A stretch of 64,000 nucleotides of DNA, from assembly GCF_039023475.1 (NCBI RefSeq), contig NZ_JBCHVB010000001.1, positions 496,001 through 560,000 of the forward strand. The letters run 5' to 3'. Position 1 is the stretch's first letter; every line of letters starts with the position of its first letter. The DNA comes from Erwinia sp039023475 (GTDB taxonomy: Bacteria; Pseudomonadota; Gammaproteobacteria; Enterobacterales; Enterobacteriaceae). Below are positions 8,882 to 17,539 of the stretch, piece by piece. The position numbers and the translations under genes were made by a program. Below the pieces are notes generated by a model. That model saw only the letters and a list, made by a program, of their open reading frames with translations, did not search any database and was not told the origin of the DNA.

Positions 8882-9529
8882 ATGGAAACAATTAATTTTA
8901 TGATGGATAACTGGAGCTATATTGCAGCGCTGACCTTTCATCATCTCTGGCTGGTCGGCGTGGCGGTTGGCCTGGCGATCGTCATTGGCGTACCGCTGGG
9001 CATTTTGATTGTGCGTGCCAAATGGCTGGCGACGCCGGTACTCGGTATTGCCACTATTGTGCTGACCATTCCGTCAATTGCCCTGTTTGGGCTGATGATC
9101 CCGCTGTTTTCAATGATAGGTCAGGGGATCGGCGTGGTACCGGCGGTCTCCGCCGTCTTTCTTTACTCGCTGCTGCCTGTCGTGCGCAATACCCACACGG
9201 CGCTTGAAAACCTGCCGGGCGGCCTGCGCGAAGCGGGACGCGGTATCGGCATGACCTTCTGGCAGCGGCTGCGCTGGGTTGAGATCCCGATGGCGCTGCC
9301 GGTTATCTTTGGCGGTATCCGCACCGCCGTGGTGATGAATGTCGGCGTGATGGCGATCGCCGCCGTGATTGGCGCCGGAGGGCTTGGCCTGCTGTTATTA
9401 GACGGCATCAGCGGCAGCGACATCCGTAAGCTGATTGCAGGCGCAGTCATGATTTGTCTGCTGGCGATAATTCTCGACTGGCTGCTGCACCGCCTGCAGC
9501 TGGCGCTGACTCCTAAGGGGATTCGATAA
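8882..9529 (+). CDS. Osmoprotectant ABC transporter permease (OsmW/YehY type)
   Basis: The second permease, 215 residues with about six membrane segments and an EAA-type loop (LREAGRGIGMTFWQRLRWVEIP). It lies 9 bp after the binding-protein gene, with GAGGAGG before the ATG. Its stop shares one base with the ATPase start (TAATG), so those two are translationally coupled. It is shorter than many OpuC permeases but complete for the OsmW-like group. Confidence 0.87.
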   Translation: METINFMMDNWSYIAALTFHHLWLVGVAVGLAIVIGVPLGILIVRAKWLATPVLGIATIVLTIPSIALFGLMIPLFSMIGQGIGVVPAVSAVFLYSLLPVVRNTHTALENLPGGLREAGRGIGMTFWQRLRWVEIPMALPVIFGGIRTAVVMNVGVMAIAAVIGAGGLGLLLLDGISGSDIRKLIAGAVMICLLAIILDWLLHRLQLALTPKGIR

Positions 9530-10665
9530 TGATAAAACTGGAAAACCTCACCAAAACCTTTACTCAAAAAGGGACGGCCTTTAACGCGGTGGATAACGTC
9601 AGCCTTAACGTGCCCGAAGGGGAAATGTGCGTCCTGCTCGGCCCTTCCGGCTGCGGGAAAACCACCACGCTGAAGATGATCAATCGCCTTATTCCCGCGA
9701 CCAGCGGCAAAATACTGATTAACGGGGAAGATACCAGCGGCCTGGATACGGTGACGCTGCGCCGCAATATTGGCTATGTTATTCAGCAAATCGGGCTGTT
9801 CCCCAATATGACCATTGAAGAAAATATTACGGTCGTGCCGAGAATGCTGGGCTGGGATAAAAAACGCTGCCGTGAGCGCGCCACTGAGCTGATGAGCATG
9901 GTGGCGCTGGACCCGACCAAATTTCTGCACCGCTACCCCCGCGAAATGTCCGGCGGCCAGCAGCAGCGTATCGGAGTGATTCGCGCGCTGGCGGCGGATC
10001 CACCGGTGCTGTTAATGGATGAGCCTTTTGGCGCGGTTGACCCCATTAACCGGGAAGTGATCCAGAATGAATTTCTGGATATGCAGCGCCAGCTGAAAAA
10101 AACCGTCATGCTGGTCAGTCATGATATCGATGAAGCGCTTAAGCTGGGCGATCGCATCGCCGTGTTCGGCCAGGGGAAAATCGTCCAGTGCGCCAGCCCG
10201 GATGAGCTGCTGGCCAAACCGACCAATGAGTTCGTTGGCTCTTTCGTGGGTCAGGACCGCACGCTCAAGCGACTTTTGCTAGTACAGGCAGGCGATGTGA
10301 CCGATCAGCAGCCCACCCTTACGGTGCGGAAGTCCACCCCGCTCGCCGAAGCGTTTGGCACCATGGACGACAACGATCTGCGCTTTATTACGGTTGTGGA
10401 CGATGACGGCAAACCGCTGGGCTTTGTGAAACGCCGCGAGGCGCGGGGAGCTGCCGGTCCCTGTTCCGATATGCTGAATAAGTTTACCGTTACCGCCCGC
10501 GCCGAAGAGAATCTCCGCGTCGTGCTTTCCAAACTCTACGAGCATAACCTTGTCTGGATGCCGATAGTCGATGAAGAAGGCCGCTACAGCGGGGAAATTT
10601 CGCAGGATTACATCGCAGGCTACCTGAGTTCCGGCCGCACCCGCCGCGCATTAAATCAGGGCTGA
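9529..10665 (+). CDS. Osmoprotectant ABC transporter ATPase with CBS domains (OsmV/OpuCA type)
   Basis: A 378-residue ABC ATPase. Walker A GPSGCGKTT is at 38-46, signature SGGQQQR at 141-147 and Walker B LLMDEP at 161-166. A C-terminal tandem CBS region (about 265-370) in this family senses ionic strength and gates the transporter. It energises the permease pair encoded upstream. It is the last gene of the operon, followed closely by a strong terminator. Confidence 0.9.
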   Translation: MIKLENLTKTFTQKGTAFNAVDNVSLNVPEGEMCVLLGPSGCGKTTTLKMINRLIPATSGKILINGEDTSGLDTVTLRRNIGYVIQQIGLFPNMTIEENITVVPRMLGWDKKRCRERATELMSMVALDPTKFLHRYPREMSGGQQQRIGVIRALAADPPVLLMDEPFGAVDPINREVIQNEFLDMQRQLKKTVMLVSHDIDEALKLGDRIAVFGQGKIVQCASPDELLAKPTNEFVGSFVGQDRTLKRLLLVQAGDVTDQQPTLTVRKSTPLAEAFGTMDDNDLRFITVVDDDGKPLGFVKRREARGAAGPCSDMLNKFTVTARAEENLRVVLSKLYEHNLVWMPIVDEEGRYSGEISQDYIAGYLSSGRTRRALNQG

Positions 10666-10714
10666 TGAATCCTTGTCACCCGACTCTGTCCGGTAAAGAA
10701 GGCAGTTAAATGAG

Positions 10715-10740
10715 AAAAGCGCCCACAGGGCGCTTTTTTT
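10715..10740 (+). terminator. Intrinsic terminator after the osmoprotectant operon
   Basis: AAAAGCGCCC and GGGCGCTTTT form a 10-bp stem with an ACA loop and a run of Ts. The flanking A tract on the other side means it could also serve bioD2 on the minus strand. Confidence 0.9.
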
Positions 10741-10795
10741 ACATGGTGATAAGACAGATAAGCTGATGCCATGCGTTTTGAAATGATGGCGGACA

Positions 10796-11473
10796 CTATG
10801 TCCGTTCCTGCTGCGCGCTGTTGAGATCGATATATTTTGCCAGGTCCCGTCCTTCCGCCCTGGGAAGATAGGGAAGCTCCCCAAGCAGCGGCGCCTCAAT
10901 CTTCTGGCTGAGAACCGCAATGATCTCCGCGTAGTGTGCCAGTCCCGGATTGATGCGGTTGGCGACCCAGCCAAGCAGCGGCAGGCCGTCCTGCTGAATG
11001 GCCTGTGCCGTTAACAGCGCATGGCTGATACAGCCCAGTTTAATGCCGACGACCAGCACGACCGGCAGCCGCTCTTCTACCGCCCATTCTGAAAGGGGGC
11101 GCAGATCGTTCATCAGGCTGCGCCAGCCCCCGGTGCCTTCTACCACAACGTGATCCGCCTGCGCATGCAGCGAGGCCAGCCCCTGGCTCAGCAAGCGGTA
11201 ATCGACCGGCATATCCTGGCTGGTGCTGATCTCATCCTCTATCAGCGTAACGGGATTGATGGCGGAATAAGGCAGCTCCAGAGAGGAAGATGCCTGTAAA
11301 ATGAGCGCATCTTTATTTCGCAAGCCCTGCGCTGTTTGCTGGCTGCCCTTAGCGACGGGCTTGTAGCCTGCCGTGCGTTTATTCCCTTCAGCCAGTTTCT
11401 GTAATAACGCCCGGCTGACTACCGTTTTCCCGACCTCAGTATCGGTGCCTGTGACAAATAAACGCTTTAACAT
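10796..11473 (-). CDS. bioD2: Dethiobiotin synthetase-like protein (BioD2/YnfK)
   Basis: A 225-residue ATP-dependent dethiobiotin synthetase homolog. The P-loop GTDTEVGKT is at residues 9-17, with VVVEGTGGWRSLMND and LLGWVANRINPG motifs nearly identical to E. coli YnfK. The family forms dethiobiotin from 7,8-diaminopelargonate, CO2 and ATP. YnfK is the second paralogue, and its in vivo role is less certain than that of BioD in the bio operon. I chose ATG 11473 (MLKRLFVTG, preceded by GGAG) over the upstream ATG at 11500, which adds nine residues absent from homologs. It lies downstream of mlc in the same direction, as in E. coli. Confidence 0.92.
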   Translation of the reverse strand: MLKRLFVTGTDTEVGKTVVSRALLQKLAEGNKRTAGYKPVAKGSQQTAQGLRNKDALILQASSSLELPYSAINPVTLIEDEISTSQDMPVDYRLLSQGLASLHAQADHVVVEGTGGWRSLMNDLRPLSEWAVEERLPVVLVVGIKLGCISHALLTAQAIQQDGLPLLGWVANRINPGLAHYAEIIAVLSQKIEAPLLGELPYLPRAEGRDLAKYIDLNSAQQERT

Positions 11474-11619
11474 GCTCCACCCCAGGCCTGCTTTGACCAT
11501 AAATGATAAACACTGGTTAACATTACAAGCGGGAAATGTTAGGTCAGGCCGTCGCGAAGCAGCTTGCGTTAGCGCAATATTTTGTCACAAATTACGATTT
11601 TGCGTTGGGAAGCGGACAT

Positions 11620-12837
11620 TTATCCCTGAAGCAGTCTGACCAGCAGCGTACCGTTATACAGGGCGTCCTTAACCAGCGCCGCGCCGGGCATAGTACCAAG
11701 ATTATAGAAATGGGTAGAGGCCACCTCGATATCATTGCTGTAGGCGGGAAGCGACTGACGGCGGATAGCGTCGGCAATGGCGGGATGGAGGATTTCCTTT
11801 GCCCGGTTAAGCGGAGAACCTATCAAAATTTTTTGTGGGTTGAACAGGTTGACCATAATGGCCAGCACGCGCCCCACGCTCTGTCCGACGCCGGTAATGA
11901 TCTCATTCGCCAGTCGGTCGCCGTTCATCGCCGCATCGCACAAGGTGTCCAGGCTCAGCGGATAGTTGTGCAGGCTCGTTTCTGAGGAGGAGTGCATGCG
12001 CTGTGCGGCCAGCTCAAGCAGGTTTTCAGTACTGGCGACGGTTTCCAGACAGCCATGATTGCCGCAGTAGCACTGTTTGCCGTTCGGATCGACCTGCGTA
12101 TGGCCTATCTCCACCAGCGTACTGCTGCCGCTGTGCAACAACCTGCCGCCGGTGATAACACCCGCTCCCACATTGTGATCGATCACCACCTGAATCACGT
12201 CCCTGACATCTTTAGAAGCCCCAAACAGCGCCTCCGCCATGGTCCAGGCGCAGATATCGTGCTGGATGTAAACCGGCAGGCCGGTGCGCTTTTCCAGTTC
12301 GGGCCCCAGCGGCATATCTTTCACGTCATAAAACGGCATGCGGTGAACGATGCCTTTATCCGTGTTAAGAATGCCCGGCAGGGTGATGGCAATGGCGGTC
12401 AGGCGCTCCAGTTTCTGCTGATGGCGGATAAAAAATGCGTCAATCCCGGCAACAATACGGGCGAGCAGCGGTTCATCATCCTCTACCGGCAGCGGGCAAA
12501 GTTCTTCCACCACCAGCGCGCTGCTCAGATCCCGCAGCGCATAAGTGATTTCACCATTGCCGATGCGGGCCGATAAATAGTGCCAGGCGACGGTATCCAG
12601 GATCAGACCCACCGCCGGACGACCCCGGCTGCCCGCATCCTGAAACTCGGTCTCCTGCACCAGGTGAGCTTCCAGCATTTCACGCACGATTTTGGTGATG
12701 CTGGCAGGAGCGAGCTGGGCTTTTTTGGACAGGTCGATGCGCGAGATCGGGCCAAACCGATCGATAAGCCGGTAGACTGCGCCGGCATTTGTCTGTTTGA
12801 TCTGGTCAATATGGCCAGGCTGACCGTCCGTTATCAC
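11620..12837 (-). CDS. mlc: Global sugar-metabolism repressor Mlc (DgsA)
   Basis: This 405-residue ROK-family repressor is close to E. coli Mlc over its whole length. It has an N-terminal winged HTH (about 20-75, QLAPASITKIVREMLEAHLVQE) and a ROK domain. The zinc site comprises His246, Cys256, Cys258 and Cys263 (CYCGNHGC). Mlc represses ptsG, ptsHI, manXYZ, malT and its own gene. It is titrated to the membrane by unphosphorylated EIICB-Glc when glucose is transported. The start is GTG at 12837, after AGGGG, and E. coli mlc also starts with GTG. Confidence 0.95.
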   Translation of the reverse strand: MITDGQPGHIDQIKQTNAGAVYRLIDRFGPISRIDLSKKAQLAPASITKIVREMLEAHLVQETEFQDAGSRGRPAVGLILDTVAWHYLSARIGNGEITYALRDLSSALVVEELCPLPVEDDEPLLARIVAGIDAFFIRHQQKLERLTAIAITLPGILNTDKGIVHRMPFYDVKDMPLGPELEKRTGLPVYIQHDICAWTMAEALFGASKDVRDVIQVVIDHNVGAGVITGGRLLHSGSSTLVEIGHTQVDPNGKQCYCGNHGCLETVASTENLLELAAQRMHSSSETSLHNYPLSLDTLCDAAMNGDRLANEIITGVGQSVGRVLAIMVNLFNPQKILIGSPLNRAKEILHPAIADAIRRQSLPAYSNDIEVASTHFYNLGTMPGAALVKDALYNGTLLVRLLQG

Positions 12838-12973
12838 ACCCCTGCTCCCACTTATTTTCGCGCTTCAAAATAAACCATTCTGTCATGGTGAAACACTTCG
12901 CTACACGGCGTCAAATATTTGATTCGGAATGTGATTAGCCGCACATAAAATCGTGGTAATGCCCGAAAAAACG

Positions 12974-13867
12974 TCAGGCATCCGCCTGTAAAAGTAAGCT
13001 TTTCATCCGTTGCATGACCGCCCGCATCTCCCGTCGTGCTGACCAGACCAGCCAGACTTCAGACCAGGCGTCCTCCTCCAGCAGCGGGATCCAGCAGAGA
13101 TCTTGCAGCCGGACGCGCCGGAAGGAGTCCGGCAATATGGAAACGCCCAGCCCGGTCGCCACCAGCCCCAGAATCGTCATCGCTTCGCCTACCTCCTGGG
13201 CGATGTCCGGCACGATCTGATAGCGTGCAAGCAGCGCCAGGGTGTCACTGTAAAGCGCCGTGCCCACGCTGGGATCGAAGAAAACGAAAGGTTCACTCGC
13301 CAGGTCGGTCACAGAGATCGATGCTTTTCCCGCCAGCCGGTGCGCCCGGTGCACTACCGCAAACAGCGGTTCCCTCAGGATTAGCTGGTGCTGCAATGTT
13401 GCGGGCAGCGCCGTGTTGCGCATGACGCCCAAATCCAGGCGCCCCTCATTCAGCGGCTCAAGCTGCTGACGGGTATTGATCTCCTGCATCTGAATATGCA
13501 CCGACGGGTGGCGCTGCCGGAAGGTGAAAAGCGCATCGGAAACCACAGAGATAAAGGGTGCTGAAGAGGTAAAGCCGATCCTGAGTTCGCCCTCATCGCC
13601 GCGGTGCAGCCGCGAGGCTTTATCTGCTGCCAGCGTCACGCTGTGCAGAATCTGGCGGGCATCCACCAGAAAGGCCTGACCGGCCACAGTGAGCTGCACG
13701 CTGCGATTCGTTCTGGCAAACAGTCTGGCGCCAACCTGCTGTTCAAGCGTCTGGATCTGCTGGCTGAGGGGCGGTTGTGAGATGTTCAGCCGCTGGGCGG
13801 CATGACCAAAATGCAGCTCCTCGGCAACGGCAATGAAGTAGCGCAGATGGCGCAGCTCAATATTCAT
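12974..13867 (-). CDS. ynfL: LysR-type transcriptional regulator YnfL
   Basis: A 297-residue LysR-type regulator with an N-terminal HTH (about 1-60, HFGHAAQRLNISQPPLSQQIQTLE) and a periplasmic-binding-like effector domain (about 90-295). Length, sequence and divergent position to ynfM match E. coli YnfL. It is a plausible regulator of ynfM, which is inferred from the layout. The effector is unknown. No strong Shine-Dalgarno precedes the ATG. Confidence 0.9.
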   Translation of the reverse strand: MNIELRHLRYFIAVAEELHFGHAAQRLNISQPPLSQQIQTLEQQVGARLFARTNRSVQLTVAGQAFLVDARQILHSVTLAADKASRLHRGDEGELRIGFTSSAPFISVVSDALFTFRQRHPSVHIQMQEINTRQQLEPLNEGRLDLGVMRNTALPATLQHQLILREPLFAVVHRAHRLAGKASISVTDLASEPFVFFDPSVGTALYSDTLALLARYQIVPDIAQEVGEAMTILGLVATGLGVSILPDSFRRVRLQDLCWIPLLEEDAWSEVWLVWSARREMRAVMQRMKSLLLQADA

Positions 13868-13967
13868 ATTTTAAACATATCATTTAAGAGTATTAATATA
13901 TTAGACAGCATATTCACCGCTTATTACAGTGATCTGACACTTTCTCCCTTCTGTCAGGAAACCGGAT

Positions 13968-15221
13968 GTGAATCGCTTTGCTCAGTTGACCGGGCTGAAA
14001 CAGAGCCGCGACCGTGCCGTGCGGCCAGATGTTTCAGGCAGTGAACATATTAAACGCGGGACGCGCGACTACCTCCTTGCCACGCTGGCGCTGTTCTCCG
14101 CCGGGCTTGCCACCTTCGCGCTTCTCTATTGCGTGCAGCCACTGATGCCCGCGCTTTCTGAAGAGTTTGGCGTTTCACCAGCCGCCAGCAGTCTCTCTCT
14201 GTCGGTTTCGACTGGCCTGCTCGCCCTGGGCTTGCTGATTACCGGCCCGCTGTCAGACGCCGTTGGCCGCAAGTCGGTGATGGTAACCGCCCTGCTGATG
14301 GCTGCGGTGTTCACGCTGATCTCTGCCGGCATGAGCAGCTGGCACGGCGTGCTGGCGATGCGGGCGCTAACCGGGCTGGCACTGAGCGGCGTGGCGGCGG
14401 TTGGCATGACCTGGCTGAGCGAAGAGGTACATCCCTCTGCCCTTGCCTTTTCCATGGGGCTCTATATCAGCGGAAACTCCATCGGCGGCATGAGTGGCAG
14501 GTTGCTGAGCGGTATTATTGCCGATTTCAGCTCATGGCGGATCGCCGTTAGCGTGACGGGCTGTTTCGCGCTGGCCGCTGCGCTGCTGTTCTGGAAAATT
14601 TTGCCCCCTTCCCGACACTTCCGGCCTGCGTCGCTGAAGCCGCGGAGCCTGATGATCGGCTTCCGCCTGCACTGGCGCGATCCGGGCCTGCCGCTGCTGT
14701 TTGCCGAAGGTTTTCTGCTGATGGGCGCCTTTGTGACGCTGTTTAACTATATTGGCTACCGCCTGATGGCGCCGCCCTGGTCACTGAGTCAGGCGGTAGT
14801 GGGTCTGCTGTCGGTTGTTTATCTGACGGGCTCCTGGAGCTCTCCCCGGGCGGGCGCATTGACCGCCCGATATGGCCGCGCGCCGGTATTACTCCTCGCC
14901 ACAGCGGTAATGTTAGCCGGGGCGTTGCTGACGTTAAGCAGCCACCTGCCGGGAATACTGGCGGGTATGATGCTCTTCACCGCCGGATTTTTTGCCGCCC
15001 ATGCCGTCGCCAGCGGCTGGATAGGCCCACGGGCTCGCCGGGCGCGGGGCCAGGCTTCATCCCTCTACCTGTTCAGCTACTACCTCGGTTCCAGCCTGGC
15101 CGGGACGCCGGGCGGCATTTTCTGGACGCATTTTGGCTGGGGTGGCATCACGGCCTTTATCGCTTCGCTGCTTGGAGTGGCGCTGCTGGTCGGGCTGAGA
15201 TTAAGCAGGAAGCAGGTTTAG
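13968..15221 (+). CDS. ynfM: MFS transporter YnfM
   Basis: A 417-residue, roughly 12-TM major facilitator protein, equal in length to E. coli YnfM and highly similar (ALFSAGLATFALLYCVQP, GRLLSGIIADF). E. coli YnfM has been reported to take part in arabinose/sugar and drug efflux; the natural substrate is uncertain. The start is GTG at 13968, after CAGGAA. The ATG two bases upstream runs straight into a stop. It is divergent from ynfL across about 100 bp. Confidence 0.9.
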   Translation: MNRFAQLTGLKQSRDRAVRPDVSGSEHIKRGTRDYLLATLALFSAGLATFALLYCVQPLMPALSEEFGVSPAASSLSLSVSTGLLALGLLITGPLSDAVGRKSVMVTALLMAAVFTLISAGMSSWHGVLAMRALTGLALSGVAAVGMTWLSEEVHPSALAFSMGLYISGNSIGGMSGRLLSGIIADFSSWRIAVSVTGCFALAAALLFWKILPPSRHFRPASLKPRSLMIGFRLHWRDPGLPLLFAEGFLLMGAFVTLFNYIGYRLMAPPWSLSQAVVGLLSVVYLTGSWSSPRAGALTARYGRAPVLLLATAVMLAGALLTLSSHLPGILAGMMLFTAGFFAAHAVASGWIGPRARRARGQASSLYLFSYYLGSSLAGTPGGIFWTHFGWGGITAFIASLLGVALLVGLRLSRKQV

Positions 15222-15301
15222 CGGCAGGAGCAGCATAATATCCGGGTAAGATGAACGGACGTTCGGAAGGGGAAATGCACGTATTCGGCTTAAGGTAAGC
15301 G

Positions 15302-15329
15302 CGCCAGCAGCTTCGGAAAGGTGCTGGCG
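15302..15329. other. Hairpin downstream of ynfM and msrA
   Basis: CGCCAGCA and TGCTGGCG form an 8-bp stem between the converging genes ynfM and msrA. There is no long T-run, so it may be a weak terminator or an RNA-stabilising hairpin. Confidence 0.4.
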
Positions 15330-15347
15330 TCTGAGAAAGCTCAGGGT

Positions 15348-15878
15348 TTACTTCGTTTTATCTGCGTAACGCTTATGCAGTTTTTGCAGCTTCGGTGGGA
15401 TCACCGCCATGCAGTAGCGATTCTCCTGTCCTTCGCCCTCCCAGTAGTTCTGGTGATAATCTTCGGCAGGATACCATTCCGCTGCCTTTTCAATGGTCGT
15501 CACGACAGGGTCGCTGTGATCGGCCTGAGCACGGGCAATCGCGGCTTTGGCTTCGATGGCCTGTGCTTCGCTGGCCGGAAAAATGGCTGAACGGTACTGC
15601 GTGCCGATATCGTTACCCTGGCGGTTAAGCTGAGTAGGATCGTGGGTGGCAAAGCTGATATCCAGCAGCTCCCCGTAGCTAATTTTCTCGGGATCGAAAC
15701 CCAGACGAATCGCTTCGGCGTGGCCGGTGTCGCCGTCACATACCTGTCGGTAAGTAGGATTGACTACCTCTCCGCCCGTATAGCCGCTTTCAACGGTTTC
15801 GACACCGTTAATCTGTTTGAAAACCGCTTCGGTACACCAGAAGCAGCCTCCGGCGATGGTTGCATATTCTAAGGTCAT
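15348..15878 (-). CDS. msrA: Peptide methionine-(S)-S-oxide reductase
   Basis: A 176-residue short-form MsrA, which repairs methionine-S-sulfoxide in proteins using thioredoxin. The catalytic motif GCFWC has the nucleophile at Cys12. GYTGG, DGDTGHAE and YHQNYWEG motifs follow, and Cys47 and Cys156 could act in recycling. It lacks the N-terminal extension of the usual enterobacterial MsrA, so it is probably a second, dedicated paralogue. It lies 11 bp after a tetR gene, with CAGGAG before the ATG. That context suggests expression under the TetR protein, as part of an oxidant response with the divergent bhsA-like gene. Confidence 0.92.
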   Translation of the reverse strand: MTLEYATIAGGCFWCTEAVFKQINGVETVESGYTGGEVVNPTYRQVCDGDTGHAEAIRLGFDPEKISYGELLDISFATHDPTQLNRQGNDIGTQYRSAIFPASEAQAIEAKAAIARAQADHSDPVVTTIEKAAEWYPAEDYHQNYWEGEGQENRYCMAVIPPKLQKLHKRYADKTK

Positions 15879-15889
15879 AAAGACTCCTG

Positions 15890-16552
15890 TTATAAACTTA
15901 CGGCTTCGGTTACATCAGCGCCCAGCCGGCTAAGCGTAGGCCATTGCTGCATCAATGTCGTGATAATCTCATCCAGATCTTCACGGGTCGCACCTTCGCG
16001 CGCCCGGACTGACATTCCCTGTAACAGGCAGACCAGATAGCCTGCCAGTCCGTCAATATTGGTCCCTGCCCCCAGCTCCCCCTTCTGCTGACGTTCAAGA
16101 AGAAACGTTTTCAGTTCATTTTCCTGATTGCGATGGCGGTCACGGAGCATATCGGCAACGCCTGCTGAGTCAGCAGAGAGGGCCGTGGAGGTACAGATAA
16201 AAAAGCAGCCCGCCGGGTTGTTGCCGTCGGTAAAACAGAGCGCCGTAGAACGAAAATAGCGCTCAACGCCCTCCATCACGCTGATGTCGGGACAGCAGAG
16301 GGCCGTTTTTCGCTGACCGGAAAATCTTTCCGTATAGCGCTCAACGGCCGCGCGAAACAGCCCCTCTTTATTGGTAAATTCTGCATAAAGCGTCGGGGCT
16401 TTGGCTCCCGTCGCTTCCACCAGGTCAGAGAGCGAAGTCCCTTCATAGCCATGGCGCCAGAAAAGCTCAAGCGCTTTGTCTAATGCAGCCTCCCGGTTAA
16501 AGGTTTTTGGCCGTCCCCGGTTTTTAGGCAAATTACTCGGGCGGTCAGTCAT
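15890..16552 (-). CDS. TetR/AcrR-family transcriptional repressor, cysteine-rich
   Basis: A 220-residue TetR-family repressor. The HTH spans about residues 17-63 (DLVEATGAKAPTLYAEFTNKEGLF) and the C-terminal ligand domain about 85-205. It carries six cysteines (86, 87, 106, 116, 120, 175). Cys116 lies in a PAGCFF context that aligns by eye with the GC motif of NemR, a redox-sensing TetR protein; GC at this position is also common in other TetR proteins. It is co-transcribed with msrA and divergent from a bhsA-like gene. Three 18-bp operator-like repeats lie in the spacer. In E. coli the TetR-family protein ComR represses neighbouring bhsA, so a similar role is likely here (inference). Confidence 0.88.
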   Translation of the reverse strand: MTDRPSNLPKNRGRPKTFNREAALDKALELFWRHGYEGTSLSDLVEATGAKAPTLYAEFTNKEGLFRAAVERYTERFSGQRKTALCCPDISVMEGVERYFRSTALCFTDGNNPAGCFFICTSTALSADSAGVADMLRDRHRNQENELKTFLLERQQKGELGAGTNIDGLAGYLVCLLQGMSVRAREGATREDLDEIITTLMQQWPTLSRLGADVTEAVSL

Positions 16553-16587
16553 ACATCCTCACTTAGCTGATGCGCTACTGAAATAAA

Positions 16588-16605
16588 TTACCGATCATTA
16601 TAAAA
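16588..16605 (+). promoter_or_regulatory. Operator-like repeat 1 (tetR side)
   Basis: TTACCGATCATTATAAAA shares 13 of 18 bases with repeat 2. It lies 36 bp upstream of the tetR start, where an autoregulatory site would be placed. Confidence 0.5.
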
Positions 16606-16710
16606 ATTTTACCGACGGCTGTCGAGGTTTCTCTTTTTAACGGATCTGTCCTGCAAAATGCGGGCTTTAATCGTCTTTTTTAAAAATTTATCAGATTAAA
16701 GATCAACGGG

Positions 16711-16739
16711 TTGACCTTTAATTTAACGATCGATAATAA
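16711..16739 (+). promoter_or_regulatory. Candidate sigma-70 promoter of the bhsA-like gene
   Basis: TTGACC (16711-16716) and TAATAA (16734-16739) are separated by 17 bp. The -10 box lies inside operator-like repeat 2, which fits repression by steric block. Confidence 0.6.
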
Positions 16740-16740
16740 A
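16723..16740 (+). promoter_or_regulatory. Operator-like repeat 2 (over the -10 box)
   Basis: TTAACGATCGATAATAAA is identical to repeat 3 at 15 of 18 positions and sits 57 bp before it. Its core is near-palindromic around CGATCG. Confidence 0.58.
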
Positions 16741-16779
16741 ATGTCATTGACCCGCGGCGTCAGGAGGCATAGCATTTAA

Positions 16780-16797
16780 TTAACGATTGCTAGTAAA
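16780..16797 (+). promoter_or_regulatory. Operator-like repeat 3
   Basis: TTAACGATTGCTAGTAAA is a near copy of repeat 2, placed between the candidate promoter and the bhsA-like start. Confidence 0.55.
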
Positions 16798-16844
16798 TAG
16801 CAAAAACGAAACAAACCTCACCTGAATTGAAGAGAGATCGCATC

Positions 16845-17102
16845 ATGAAAAACCTGAAAATGACCCTGGCCGCCCTTGCACTCACCTCTATGTCTTTCAC
16901 CAGCGTTGCTGCCGAATTGGTTGACAGCACGCCGGTTGACCAGCAGAAAGCCGGCGTGATCAGCGCTACGGCAAGTTCCAATTTAACCTCGCTTGAAGCG
17001 CAGCTGGCGGAGAAAGCTGAAGTTGCAGGCGCAAAGTCTTTCCGCATTACTTCGACCTCTGGTCAGAACAACCTGCATGGCACCGCCGTCATCTATAAAT
17101 AA
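16845..17102 (+). CDS. bhsA: BhsA/McbA-type DUF1471 stress protein
   Basis: An 85-residue secreted protein with a signal peptide (about 1-22, SVAA) and a single DUF1471 domain, the same length as E. coli BhsA. It shares the C-terminal GAKSFRITS and LHGTAVIYK motifs. BhsA-type proteins locate to the envelope, are induced by many stresses, and influence biofilm formation and copper permeability. The ATG at 16845 follows AAGAGAG. Its promoter appears to be overlapped by operator-like repeats near the divergent tetR. The symbol is by similarity, since enterics carry several DUF1471 paralogues (bhsA, mcbA, yhcN). Confidence 0.88.
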   Translation: MKNLKMTLAALALTSMSFTSVAAELVDSTPVDQQKAGVISATASSNLTSLEAQLAEKAEVAGAKSFRITSTSGQNNLHGTAVIYK

Positions 17103-17157
17103 CAGCCGCCACCACGCCGTTAGCGTTCCACCGCTGATGGCGTGGTGGCTGTTTCTT
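17101..17157 (+). terminator. Intrinsic terminator after the bhsA-like gene
   Basis: CCACCACGCC and GGCGTGGTGG form a strong stem, extended by AACAGCC/GGCTGTT with a small bulge, followed by TTTCTT. Confidence 0.8.
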
Positions 17158-17539
17158 CCCATCCGATTTATTATCTGTAATTCCGCTCAGCCCCTCCTCC
17201 AGTAAAAGCCAGCAATCCCTTTCACCTCCTGTCTCAGAAGCAAATTAACCTGTAATAACAACATTCTTTCAGTGGTTTAAATTTAGCCGTGTCTCAATCT
17301 TTTGATTATTTTTAATTGAATGCTCAATCAATAAAACCTATCCTTGTCGTTAAATATTTTCTGCTAAAGGGTAAGGAGGCGGTTAAATCTAATAATTAAA
17401 ATAGTTAAAACAACAGGTTAAATTCCATTCTGAGTGCTTCCTCAGTGTAGTTAGCGGATATGCGGCGGGTTTCCCAGTATGCGCTAAGGCACGCTTTGTG
17501 AAGGTCAGGACAATTCTTCTGCACGTTATTGGAGAACGT
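17158..17539. other. AT-rich upstream region of betT
   Basis: About 380 bp, strongly AT-rich at 17260-17450. It presumably holds the betT promoter. I could not assign a BetI-type operator or clear promoter boxes, and no gene is visible. Confidence 0.45.
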
